From: Nonomuraea sp. NEAU-A123
Lineage (GTDB): Bacteria > Actinomycetota > Actinomycetes > Streptosporangiales > Streptosporangiaceae
Direction of reading: 5' to 3'
Assembly (NCBI RefSeq): GCF_018603905.1
Contig: NZ_JAHFZZ010000001.1
Location: 62,001 to 126,000, forward strand
Length of the DNA stretch: 64,000 bases
The notes under the pieces are model-generated. The model worked only from the letters and a program-made list of their open reading frames with translations. It was not told where the DNA came from and made no database searches. Numbering within the stretch: position 1 is the first letter of the stretch; each line of letters opens with the position of its first letter. Shown here one piece after another: positions 44,958 through 52,986 of the stretch. The position numbers were made by a program, and so were the translations under genes.

Positions 44958-47180
44958 TCATCCACCGGGATTGACCGTGAAGACAGGACTGAAGTCAAGG
45001 TTCTCGGGGATGTCGAGCAACTTGCGCACCAGTTTGCCCTTGAAGTCCGCCACCTGGATCTCGTCCCTGGTGGCGTTGTCCTGTTCCCAGCAGTAGACGT
45101 GGGTCTCGTCGTACCAGCCGAGGACCTTGTCGCAGTCGGAGGTGAACCGGCGGATCCGATCGCCGCTCCGCGCGTCCCAGACGCAGTGGTCGCCGTCGCC
45201 GCCCTTCGGGCAGTTCGTGACGAAGACTTTGCCGGAGGGGGAGAAGATGTCCTGCGTGCCCGAGGCCAGCGTGCCGATGTTCGCCAGGGTACGGGTGGCC
45301 TTGCCCGTGGTGTCGAAGAAGCGCAGCCCCTGCCCGACGGACATGTTGACCACGCCCTCCTCGTCGCCGTCCCAGCCGTAGGCGGTCTTACGGACCGAGG
45401 TGTCGGCCACGGTGACCACCTTGGCGTCCTCCGCGGCCACGTCCACGATGACGAAGCCGAGGTAGAGCCAGTCCTTGCCGGTCTCCTTCTCGATGTTGAG
45501 CAGGATCTTCGAGCCGTCTTTCGACCAGGCGCGGATGCTGCTGATCAGCGGCTTGCGCACGGTCTTGATCGAGGTCTTGTGGCCCGACCGCCGGTCGCTG
45601 ATGATCACTGAGTCGTAGTTGTCGGAGGTGTAGTTACGGCCGCGGCCGGCCAGGGAGAGGCCGTCGGGCGAGACCAGCGACTCCCAGTTGCGGGAGTACT
45701 TCGTGAACGTGCCGTGCAGGGAATTTCTGGCGTAGTCGATCCAGTCGTCGGCCTTCTTGTTGTAGATCTCGTACGAGGTCAGCGTGCTCGGGTCGGCCGA
45801 GTTCTCGTACACCGAGATGGTGCCGCCCGGCAACTGTCTCTTCGTGCCCGTCCGTGGCACGCCCGTCGGTGCGCTGCTGGGCCTCTTGGCGGATGCCGTG
45901 GCCGAGACGCGGTTGGCGCGCGAGGCGGAGGCCGGGGGCTTGGTCTGGCTGATGATCACGCCGACACCGGCGAGTACGAGCAGCGCGACGGTCACGGTCA
46001 CGCCGATGACGATGGGGGCTCGGCTCTTCTTCGGGGGGTAGCGGGGGTCGTAGGAGTTCGGGGGCGTCGAGCGGTGGTCGGTCGTGGGCGGGTGTCCGCC
46101 CATGGAGGGTGGTCCGTGGTGACCAGCCATCGAGGGCGGCCCGCCGGGCATGGGCGGCTGGCCGTGGTGACCAGGCGCCGAAGGCGGTCCACCGGGGATC
46201 GAGGATGGTCCGCCGGGCATTGAGGGCTGGCTGTGATGGCCGCCCATGGAAGGTGGCCCCATGGTGGGCTGGCCCATTTGACCGGTCACGGGGGGCCGGC
46301 CGTGCTGCGGGCGCCAGGGCTCCGCCGGGGCGGCCGCCGCCGCGGCCTGGGCGAGCATGCCGGAGTTGGGCACGGGGTGCTGCAGCAGGCGCATGATCAC
46401 CTGCTCGGCCGTCGGCCGCTGCGCCGGGTCCTTGGCCAGGCACGCGGCCACCACGTCGAGCAGCGGACCCTGCAGCACGCTCAGGTCCGGCTGGTGGTTC
46501 AGCACCCGGTTGATCACCGCGGGCATCGTGTCGCTGCCGAACGGCGACCGGCCCGAGGCGGCGAACACCATCGTGCTCCCCCACGAGAACAGGTCGGCGG
46601 CCGGCCCGACGGTGTGGCCCATCACCTGCTCGGGCGGCATGTACGAAGGCGTGCCCACCGGCATGCTGCTGATCGTCGAGGTGGCGTTGAGCGCCCTGGC
46701 GATGCCGAAGTCGATGACCCGTGCCCCGTCGGCCCCGATGATCACGTTGGCCGGTTTGAAGTCGCGGTGCACGATCCCGGCCTGGTGGATCGCGGCCAGC
46801 GCGGTCGCCGTGCCGATGGCCAGGCGATGCAGGGACGTGCCGGTGCGCGGGCCCTCCTCCTGGACGACCCGCTGGAGGGAGGGGCCCTCGATGAACTCGC
46901 TGACGATGTACGGGCGGTCGTGCTCGACGCCGGTGCCGAGCACCGCGGCGGTACAGAACGGCGCGACCTGCTGGGCGACCTGGACCTCGCGCAGGAACCG
47001 GCCCACGCTCACCTCGTCGCCGGACAGATCGGGGCGCAGCCACTTGACGGCCACGTGCGTGCCCGCTGGATCTCTGGCCAGGTAGACGACACCCTGGCCG
47101 CCTTCGCCCAGCCGGCCTAGGAGGGGCAGACCTCCCAGCCTCTCGGGGTCTCCCGGTCTGAGTGGCGCGAAGGTTGGCAT
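44958..47180 (-). CDS. Transmembrane Ser/Thr protein kinase with extracytoplasmic propeller-like sensor
   Basis: A 740-residue Hanks-type kinase. GRLGEGGQGVVYLA (P-loop), VAVKWLRP, HRDFKPANVII (HRDF instead of HRDL/HRDI), DFGIARAL and GTPSYMPPEQVMG define the kinase, residues about 20-270. A linker rich in Gly, Pro, Met and His (PSMPGG, GHHGQPPMPGG repeats, about 295-370), one membrane helix (APIVIGVTVTVALLVLAGVGVII) and an external domain of about 320 residues with WD-like strands (SPDGLSLAG, WSKDGSKILLNIE, FSPSGKVFVTN) follow. ATG 47180 is preferred; 47204 has no ribosome site. It is likely coexpressed with the propeller lipoprotein. Confidence 0.88.
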   Translation of the reverse strand: MPTFAPLRPGDPERLGGLPLLGRLGEGGQGVVYLARDPAGTHVAVKWLRPDLSGDEVSVGRFLREVQVAQQVAPFCTAAVLGTGVEHDRPYIVSEFIEGPSLQRVVQEEGPRTGTSLHRLAIGTATALAAIHQAGIVHRDFKPANVIIGADGARVIDFGIARALNATSTISSMPVGTPSYMPPEQVMGHTVGPAADLFSWGSTMVFAASGRSPFGSDTMPAVINRVLNHQPDLSVLQGPLLDVVAACLAKDPAQRPTAEQVIMRLLQHPVPNSGMLAQAAAAAAPAEPWRPQHGRPPVTGQMGQPTMGPPSMGGHHSQPSMPGGPSSIPGGPPSAPGHHGQPPMPGGPPSMAGHHGPPSMGGHPPTTDHRSTPPNSYDPRYPPKKSRAPIVIGVTVTVALLVLAGVGVIISQTKPPASASRANRVSATASAKRPSSAPTGVPRTGTKRQLPGGTISVYENSADPSTLTSYEIYNKKADDWIDYARNSLHGTFTKYSRNWESLVSPDGLSLAGRGRNYTSDNYDSVIISDRRSGHKTSIKTVRKPLISSIRAWSKDGSKILLNIEKETGKDWLYLGFVIVDVAAEDAKVVTVADTSVRKTAYGWDGDEEGVVNMSVGQGLRFFDTTGKATRTLANIGTLASGTQDIFSPSGKVFVTNCPKGGDGDHCVWDARSGDRIRRFTSDCDKVLGWYDETHVYCWEQDNATRDEIQVADFKGKLVRKLLDIPENLDFSPVFTVNPGG
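46060..46300 (-). repeat. Degenerate Gly/Pro/Met/His repeats in the kinase juxtamembrane linker
   Basis: Units of the type (M/P)PGGPPSM(A/G)GHH(G/S)QPS recur about five times between kinase domain and membrane helix. They are diverged, unlike the identical copies in the MFS gene. Confidence 0.6.
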
Positions 47181-47254
47181 GAAGGGATTCTGTCCCCATG
47201 CCACGGATTGGCAAAAACTACCCGCCAGTAGCGATCCGGAATACCCTGCTTCCT

Positions 47255-48760
47255 ATGCACGTGACGTCCAGCGGCAAGACCACCGAGATCACCGCACCGT
47301 TCACCGGCGAACCACTCGCTCAGCTACCGGTTTCCGGGGCGGATGACGTACGTGCGGCATATGAGAAGGCCAGGTCGGCGCAGGCGGAGTGGGCCGCGCG
47401 GCCGATCGCGGAGCGGGCGCGGCCGTTCCTGCTCCTGCACGACGCGATCCTGGACCGCAGGGACGAGATCCTCGACATCGTCCAGAACGAGACCGGCAAG
47501 GCCCGCAAGCACGCCTTCGAGGAGGTGCTGGACGTGGCGGGCTGCAGCCTCTACTTCGCCCGGCGCGCTCCCCGCCTCCTGGCTCCGCGCCGGCGCGCGG
47601 GCATCTTCCCCGTGGCCACCCAGGTGACGGAGCTGCGCCAGCCCAAGGGCGTGGTCGCGCTGATCACGCCATGGAACTACCCGCTCTCCCTGGGCGTCAC
47701 CGACGCCGTGCCCGCGCTGCTGGCGGGCAACGCCATCGTGCACAAGCCCGACACCCAGACCGCCCTGTCGACGCTGTGGACCATCGATCTGCTGGCCGAG
47801 CTGGGGCTGCCGCGCGAGGTCTGGCAGGTCGTGCTCGGCGAGCCCGCCGAGGTCGGCGACGCGCTGCTCGACGGCGCCGACTACGTGGCCTTCACCGGCT
47901 CGACCCGGGGCGGCAGGAAGATCGCCGAGGAGGCCGCCAAGCGGCTCATCGGCTGCTCGCTGGAGCTCGGCGGCAAGAACCCGATGATGGTGCTCGACGA
48001 CGCCGACCTGGACCTCGCCGTCCAGGGCGCGATCCGCGCCTGCTTCACCAACGCGGGCCAGCTCTGCCTGTCGATCGAGCGCCTGTACGTGCACACCGCC
48101 GTGTTCGACGCCTTCGCGGCGCGCTTCGCCGAGCAGACGGCCGGACTGAAGCTGGGCACGGGCCACGACTGGTCGGTCCAGATGGGCTCGCTCACCTCAC
48201 AGCGCCAACTGGACGCGGTCAGCGCGCACGTGGACGACGCCGTCGCCCACGGCGCCACCGTGCTGACCGGCGGCAAGGCCAGGCCGGACCTCGGCCCGCT
48301 GTTCTACGAGCCGACCGTGCTCACCGGGATCACCGAGGACATGCGGCTCTGCCGCAACGAGACGTTCGGGCCGGTGGTCGGCCTCTACCGGTTCTCCTCG
48401 GACGACGAGGCGGTCGCGCTGGCCAACGACACCATCTACGGGCTCAACGCCTCCGTCTGGACCTCCGACCTGGCGCGCGGCCGCGCGCTCGCCACAAGGA
48501 TCAAGGCGGGCACGGTCAACATCAACGAGGGGTACGGCTCGGCGTACGCCTCCTATGACGCGCCCATGGGCGGCATGAAGGCGTCCGGGCTGGGCCGCAG
48601 GCACGGCGCCGAAGGCCTGCTCCGCTACACCGAGGCGCAGACCGTCGCCGCGCAGGCCACGTGGCTGGGCTTCGAGCCGCCCCTCGCGATGACGTACGAC
48701 AAATGGGCGAATGTCCTGGTCACCACCCTCAAGACGATGAAGAGGCTCCGCCTGAAGTAG
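47255..48760 (+). CDS. gabD2: Succinate-semialdehyde dehydrogenase (NADP+), GabD2 type
   Basis: A 501-residue aldehyde dehydrogenase. It has GVVALITPWNYPLSLGVTDAVPALLAGNAIVHKPDTQTALSTLWTIDLLAELGLP, GSTRGGRKIAEEAAKRLIGCSLELGGKNPMMVL with the catalytic Glu, and the catalytic Cys271 in TNAGQLCLSIERLYVH. This matches the mycobacterial GabD2 group that oxidises succinic semialdehyde to succinate. ATG 47255 starts MHVTSSGKTTEITAPFTGEPL; TACCCT at 47242-47247 could be a -10 for a near-leaderless message, but no -35 was found. It is divergent from the kinase gene. Confidence 0.9.
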   Translation: MHVTSSGKTTEITAPFTGEPLAQLPVSGADDVRAAYEKARSAQAEWAARPIAERARPFLLLHDAILDRRDEILDIVQNETGKARKHAFEEVLDVAGCSLYFARRAPRLLAPRRRAGIFPVATQVTELRQPKGVVALITPWNYPLSLGVTDAVPALLAGNAIVHKPDTQTALSTLWTIDLLAELGLPREVWQVVLGEPAEVGDALLDGADYVAFTGSTRGGRKIAEEAAKRLIGCSLELGGKNPMMVLDDADLDLAVQGAIRACFTNAGQLCLSIERLYVHTAVFDAFAARFAEQTAGLKLGTGHDWSVQMGSLTSQRQLDAVSAHVDDAVAHGATVLTGGKARPDLGPLFYEPTVLTGITEDMRLCRNETFGPVVGLYRFSSDDEAVALANDTIYGLNASVWTSDLARGRALATRIKAGTVNINEGYGSAYASYDAPMGGMKASGLGRRHGAEGLLRYTEAQTVAAQATWLGFEPPLAMTYDKWANVLVTTLKTMKRLRLK

Positions 48761-48775
48761 GTATACGCTGTATAC
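48761..48775. promoter_or_regulatory. Palindrome GTATAC-GCT-GTATAC abutting the TetR start codon
   Basis: Perfect 6-bp arms with 3-bp spacer; the GTG start at 48776 follows immediately. TATACG at 48762-48767 is 8 bp from the GTG, suiting a -10 for a leaderless transcript. It is a likely autoregulatory site. Confidence 0.7.
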
Positions 48776-49357
48776 GTGAAGGAACAGGGAACGGCCGCCC
48801 GCATCGCGGATGTCGCGCAGCGGATCCTCGTCGAGCAGGGCGCCGAGGCGGTGAGCATGCGCCGGGTCGGCGAGGCCGTCGGCGTCACCGCGATGGCCAT
48901 CTACCGCCACTACCCGAACCGCGAGGCGCTGCTGCGGGCCGTCGCCACCACCAGCGGTCGCGAACTGGCCGCGGAATGGGCGCGACTCCCGCGCTCCGGC
49001 ACGCTGGAGGAGCGGATCGACGTCCTGCTCGACGGCTTCCTCGACTTCGCGCTCGGCCGGCCGCACCTGTACACGTTCCTGATGTCGGACGCCTGGGCGC
49101 GGGCACGGCGTTTCCCCGAGGACTTCCGCGAAGGACAGGGGCCGCCGTTCACCGTGATCGTCGAGGTCGTCGAGGAGGGGATGCGCACGGGGCTGCTGCG
49201 CCGTGACGACCCGCTGGAGGTGGCGCTGACCGTCACGTCGAGCATGCAGGGGCTCATCCAGCAGTACCTGAGCGGGCGCGTCGCGATGGACGAGGCCGGG
49301 TTCCGCGCGCTCTGTCACCGGTGCATGCGGCGGATCATCGACGGCCTGCGCGTGTGA
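48776..49357 (+). CDS. TetR family transcriptional regulator
   Basis: A 193-residue regulator. The HTH is KEQGTAARIADVAQRILVEQGAEAVSMRRVGEAVGVTAMAIYRHYPNREALLRAVATT, with an all-helical C-terminal domain. GTG 48776 has no ribosome site and directly follows the GTATAC dyad, suggesting leaderless translation and autoregulation. It lies 15 bp behind gabD2, so it could also be read from that transcript. Confidence 0.9.
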   Translation: MKEQGTAARIADVAQRILVEQGAEAVSMRRVGEAVGVTAMAIYRHYPNREALLRAVATTSGRELAAEWARLPRSGTLEERIDVLLDGFLDFALGRPHLYTFLMSDAWARARRFPEDFREGQGPPFTVIVEVVEEGMRTGLLRRDDPLEVALTVTSSMQGLIQQYLSGRVAMDEAGFRALCHRCMRRIIDGLRV

Positions 49358-49385
49358 GCGGAATACCGCGTCCGGCGCGGGTGTC

Positions 49386-50153
49386 GTGATCTCCATGGAG
49401 ATTCGTTACGTGGGCGGCCCGACCGCGGTTCTGGAGATCGGTGGGGTGCGGCTGCTGACCGACCCCACGTTCGACCCGCCGGGTGACTACCCGATCGGGA
49501 ACCGGGCGCTGGTCAAGACGGCCGGACCGGCGTTCGGGCCCGGCGCCACCGGGACCGTGGACGCCGTGCTGCTCTCCCACGACCAGCATCCCGACAATCT
49601 CGACAAGGCCGGACGCGCCTTCCTGGCCTCGGCGCCGGTGGTGCTGTCGACGGGGTCGGCGGCCGAGCGGATCGGCGAGCCGGTCCGGGCGCTGCCGAAC
49701 TGGACGCACACCGATCTCGTCCGGCCCGGCGGCGGTGCGCTGCGGGTGACCGGCGTGCCCGCGCAGCACGGGCCCGACGGGAGCGAGCACCTGGTGGGCG
49801 AGGTGACCGGGTTCGTACTGAGCGGCGAGGGGCTGCCGACCGTGTACGTGAGCGGGGACAACGCCTCGCTGGACGTGGTCAGGGACATCGCGGGGCGCGT
49901 CGGGGCGGTGGACGTGGCGGTGCTGTTCGCCGGAGGGGCGCGGACGCCGCTGGTGGGTGACGCGTATCTGACGCTGACCAGCGACGACGTGGCAGAGGCG
50001 GCCGAGATCCTGGGCGCCCGTCACGTGGTGCCGCTGCACTTCGAGCACTGGGGGCACTTCACGCAGGGCCGGGACACGCTGGTCAAGGCCCTCGCCGGGC
50101 TCGGCGAGCGCGTGCACCTGCTGGAGCCGGGTGAAGGGGTGACGCTCTCTTAG
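49386..50153 (+). CDS. Metallo-beta-lactamase-fold hydrolase (UlaG-like)
   Basis: A 255-residue MBL-fold protein. IRYVGGPTAVLEIGGVRLLTDPTFDPPG leads into the metal motif LLSHDQHPDNLDKAGR (HxQHxDN in place of HxHxDH), then VPAQHGPDG and YVSGDNAS, with LHFEHWGHFTQG near the end. This resembles the UlaG/L-ascorbate-6-phosphate lactonase-like branch. The altered first motif implies different metal use. ATG 49395 is an alternative start. The substrate is unknown. Confidence 0.85.
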   Translation: MISMEIRYVGGPTAVLEIGGVRLLTDPTFDPPGDYPIGNRALVKTAGPAFGPGATGTVDAVLLSHDQHPDNLDKAGRAFLASAPVVLSTGSAAERIGEPVRALPNWTHTDLVRPGGGALRVTGVPAQHGPDGSEHLVGEVTGFVLSGEGLPTVYVSGDNASLDVVRDIAGRVGAVDVAVLFAGGARTPLVGDAYLTLTSDDVAEAAEILGARHVVPLHFEHWGHFTQGRDTLVKALAGLGERVHLLEPGEGVTLS

Positions 50154-50185
50154 GGGGCGCTGGCTCTTGGGCGTTTTGGGCGCTC

Positions 50186-50211
50186 GGGTCAGCTGAGTGG
50201 GTGGCTGACCC
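50186..50211. terminator. Hairpin GGGTCAGC / GCTGACCC at the convergent gene ends
   Basis: An 8-bp perfect stem with 10-nt loop overlapping the stop codon of the GNAT gene ending at 50189, downstream of the MBL-fold gene. Confidence 0.55.
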
Positions 50212-50932
50212 AGACGTTCGGCTCGACGTAGACGGCGTGGTCGTGGGCCACGTCGCAGTGCACGGGGTTGAGCGCGCCGGGGACCTCGACGGGACCGGGC
50301 CGGTCGAACGGCAGGCCGGTCCACTCGCGCCACTCGGCGAGCGTGCCCGGGATCACCATCGAGCGCGGCGCGACCTTGACGATCTTCGCGCCCGCCCGCA
50401 CGTGCACGCGCAGCCAGGCGTCGTGCGGCAGGCCGTCGTCCCGGGACCTGAAGGCGTACTCCGTCATAGGCGTGTGCGGTTCGAGGTGCTTCTGGTTCGG
50501 CCGGACCGGCGCCACCAGCTCGCGGAACCCCAGCCGCGCGGCTTGATCCCGCATCGCGGCCAGCATCAGCGGTGACAGCCCCGAGCCCAGCAGGTCGCTC
50601 CTGACGGTGATCTCCAGCGCGGAGACGGCGTCCAGGGGGCGGTCCCGCTTGACGGCCAGCCATCCCTGGCGGATCACCCCGTCCCAGCCGTCGTCGGGCA
50701 GCTCGGCGCCCCTGGTCGCGAAGGGGATCATGCAGGCTCTGGCCACCATCCGGCCGGGCTCGGCGTCGTCATCGGCCACCAGCACGTATTCGGCGTAGTC
50801 CGTCGCGGCGACCGGGTAGAACAGGTCGGCGATCGGGTCGTTGAGCATGAAGACGCGCCACGAGTTGTCCATCTCCCATAACGCGGGCGCGAACTCGGGA
50901 CGCTCGGCGAGCGTGGTGATCCGGAGTGACAT
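50189..50932 (-). CDS. GNAT family N-acetyltransferase
   Basis: A 247-residue acetyltransferase-fold protein. FAPALWEMDNSWRVFMLNDPIADLFYPVA begins it, and GLSPLMLAAMRDQAARLGFRELVAPVRPNQK is the acetyl-CoA-binding helix; VRAGAKIVKVAPRSMVIPGTLAEWREWTGLPFD is typical of a larger actinobacterial subgroup. ATG 50932 is used; GTG 50947 is possible. It follows an Lrp/AsnC gene by 36 bp on the same strand and may be in its operon. The substrate is unknown. Confidence 0.82.
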   Translation of the reverse strand: MSLRITTLAERPEFAPALWEMDNSWRVFMLNDPIADLFYPVAATDYAEYVLVADDDAEPGRMVARACMIPFATRGAELPDDGWDGVIRQGWLAVKRDRPLDAVSALEITVRSDLLGSGLSPLMLAAMRDQAARLGFRELVAPVRPNQKHLEPHTPMTEYAFRSRDDGLPHDAWLRVHVRAGAKIVKVAPRSMVIPGTLAEWREWTGLPFDRPGPVEVPGALNPVHCDVAHDHAVYVEPNVWVSHPLS

Positions 50933-50968
50933 GCGGGTTATTGTCACATTTCCCGCGATCAGCTCTCA

Positions 50969-51442
50969 TCACATTTCCGACGGTCGCTGGATGGGCTGGT
51001 GCTCGGTCTTGAAGATCAAGGTCGTGTGCAGGTGCACGATCTCCGTACGGATCAGGAACTTCTCCAGCGCCAGCCGGTGCAGGTGGTCGGCGTCGGCCAC
51101 GGCCACGTGCACCAGGAAGTCCTCGGTGCCCGCGACGTGGAACAGCGTGATCGTCTCCGGCAGCCCCAGCACGAACGTGCGCAACGGGTCCACGATCCGG
51201 CTGGTGTGCGGCCGTACGCGCAGGGCGAGCAGCGCCTGGAGCGGGCGGCCGAGCCGGGCCGTGTCCACCGAGGCACGGAACCCGGTGATCACCCCGCGAC
51301 GGCGCAGCGACCGCACACGTTCCAGCGCCGTGGAGGGCGCGACGCCGAGCCGCTCGGCCAGGTCCTTGTTCGGCAGCCGGGCGTCCTTCTGCAACTCGGC
51401 CAGGATCGCCAGGTCGATCGAATCCAGTTCGGCGTTATGCAC
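50969..51442 (-). CDS. Lrp/AsnC family transcriptional regulator
   Basis: A 157-residue feast/famine regulator. The HTH is AELDSIDLAILAELQKDARLPNKDLAERLGVAPSTALERVRSLRRRGVITGFRASVD, and the RAM (ligand) domain is ALLALRVRPHTSRIVDPLRTFVLGLPETITLFHVAGTEDFLVHVAVADADHLHRLALEKF. GTG 51442 lies 8 bp after GGGAGG and gives a family-like start (VHNAELDSIDL). It may respond to an amino acid. Confidence 0.92.
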   Translation of the reverse strand: MHNAELDSIDLAILAELQKDARLPNKDLAERLGVAPSTALERVRSLRRRGVITGFRASVDTARLGRPLQALLALRVRPHTSRIVDPLRTFVLGLPETITLFHVAGTEDFLVHVAVADADHLHRLALEKFLIRTEIVHLHTTLIFKTEHQPIQRPSEM

Positions 51443-51502
51443 TATGACCGGCCTCCCATTCGGCAAAGCTAGTGGAACGCCGTCAGCGCGTCGACGGGGT
51501 CG

Positions 51503-52831
51503 CTACTTCGGCGGAAAGAGGCCGGCTGTGGTCCGTTCGGTTGCGGGCAGGCGGTAGCCGGCCGCCTTCATGGCCTGCCGGTAGGCGCGCAGGGCCGCCG
51601 CGGCGTCGCCGCGTTGTTCGTAGTGGACGGCCAATCGGTTCCACAGGTCCACCGCGGCGCGACCGGGGGTCGCCTGTTCCAGCGCGTGTTCGCCCTGGGC
51701 CAGGGTGGCGATCCCGTCGTCCCGGTGGTCCGCGGTGATCTGGGCTAGCCCCAGCGTGATCAATGCCTGGGCCTCGCCCGCGCGTGAGGTGCCGGAGGCG
51801 ATGCGCGAGCGGGCGGCCTGTGCCCATCGCAGGGCCTCCTCGGGTTCGCCGAGTTGGGTGGCCGCGCGTGACAGGCTCACCTCGCACTCGCGGAGTTCGA
51901 CGGGGCCGCCGACCGAGGTGAGCCGGTCGTGCGCGTCGAGCAGGATCTCGCGGGCCTTGACAGGCTCGGCGTCCTTGGTCTCCAGCAGCAGTGATCCGTA
52001 GGTGTGCCGCAGGACGGCGAGGTTGCGGTGGTGGTCGGTCTCGCCGAACAGGGCCAGGGCGCGGTCGGCCAGCGCCTTGGCGTCGGCGTCGCGTGCCCGG
52101 TGGTGCGCGACGATCGCGGCGTTCCAGTATGCCGAGCCCCTGGCCAAGGGACTGCCCATGTCGTCGGAGACCTCGATCAGACGCTGGAGCAGACGGGAGG
52201 CCCGGGTCAGATCGTCTCGGACGATGTAGACGCCCGCGAGCGACACCCCGAGTCGTACGACCTCGTCGCTCCAGGGCAGGCCCAGCTCCTCGAACGCGGC
52301 CATCGCGCGTTCGCCGAGGTCGCAGGCGTAGCTGAAGTCGCCGGCGTCTCGGCTGCAGCGCAGCACGTCGGTGGCCCGTTCGGCCCACTCACCGGTGCCG
52401 GATTCGGCGGCCTTCCACAGCGCCTCATAGGCGTTCAGCGCCTCCTCGGTACGGCCGAGCAGCTCCAGGGCTCGGGCCCGGCCGAGCCTGGCACGCGGGT
52501 GCAGCGGTGGAGGTCCCTCGTCGAGGACGGCTTCGAACTCGCTCAGCGCGTCCTGGGGCGAGGAGTTGTGCAGGGCGAGCTCGGCGAAGGCCAGGCGCCG
52601 TTCGGTTTCCTGCCATGACGCCGGATGCCGGCCGGTGAGCAGGTGCTCGGGTGTGGTGTCGAGCAGCTCGGCCAGATGGCGCAGCACCTCTGAGGAGGGG
52701 CGACGCTGCCCGGACTCGATCAGCGACAGGTAGCTGGCCGACAGCAGGCCGGGCTTGACCAGGTCCGCCTGGGAGAGCCGCCGCTTGCGGCGCAGCTCAC
52801 GGATGCGGTTGCCGATGTCCCCGTCTGCCAT
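51503..52831 (-). CDS. XRE-family regulator with C-terminal TPR domain
   Basis: A 442-residue protein. The N-terminal HTH_XRE is IGNRIRELRRKRRLSQADLVKPGLLSASYLSLIESGQRRPSSEVLRHLAELLDTTPEHLL (residues 6-64), followed by about eight tetratricopeptide-like helical pairs to the end (for example EEALNAYEALWKAAESG, ALRAYRQAMKAAGYRLP). The architecture matches RRNPP/Rgg-like peptide-responsive regulators, though actinobacterial members mostly lack identified peptides. It is divergent from an alpha/beta hydrolase gene; an inverted repeat lies between them. Confidence 0.9.
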   Translation of the reverse strand: MADGDIGNRIRELRRKRRLSQADLVKPGLLSASYLSLIESGQRRPSSEVLRHLAELLDTTPEHLLTGRHPASWQETERRLAFAELALHNSSPQDALSEFEAVLDEGPPPLHPRARLGRARALELLGRTEEALNAYEALWKAAESGTGEWAERATDVLRCSRDAGDFSYACDLGERAMAAFEELGLPWSDEVVRLGVSLAGVYIVRDDLTRASRLLQRLIEVSDDMGSPLARGSAYWNAAIVAHHRARDADAKALADRALALFGETDHHRNLAVLRHTYGSLLLETKDAEPVKAREILLDAHDRLTSVGGPVELRECEVSLSRAATQLGEPEEALRWAQAARSRIASGTSRAGEAQALITLGLAQITADHRDDGIATLAQGEHALEQATPGRAAVDLWNRLAVHYEQRGDAAAALRAYRQAMKAAGYRLPATERTTAGLFPPK

Positions 52832-52847
52832 GAGCCCATCCTAGCGG

Positions 52848-52876
52848 TGTGAAGGGACATATTTACAAAATTCACA
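52848..52876. promoter_or_regulatory. Inverted repeat TGTGAA-N17-TTCACA in an A/T-rich divergent promoter
   Basis: Six-bp arms (52848-52853, 52871-52876) in a strongly A/T-rich patch, 17 bp upstream of the XRE-TPR gene. It is a candidate operator for that protein. Confidence 0.45.
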
Positions 52877-52986
52877 ACCTTCATTACTGTCGCCTTCACC
52901 TTCACCGCGAGGTTCCCGGCCCTGGCTGGCGGGCCGCGCCTGCCATCCGGTGACCATCCACTGTGCGACTTCCATGGAGCGACGCA

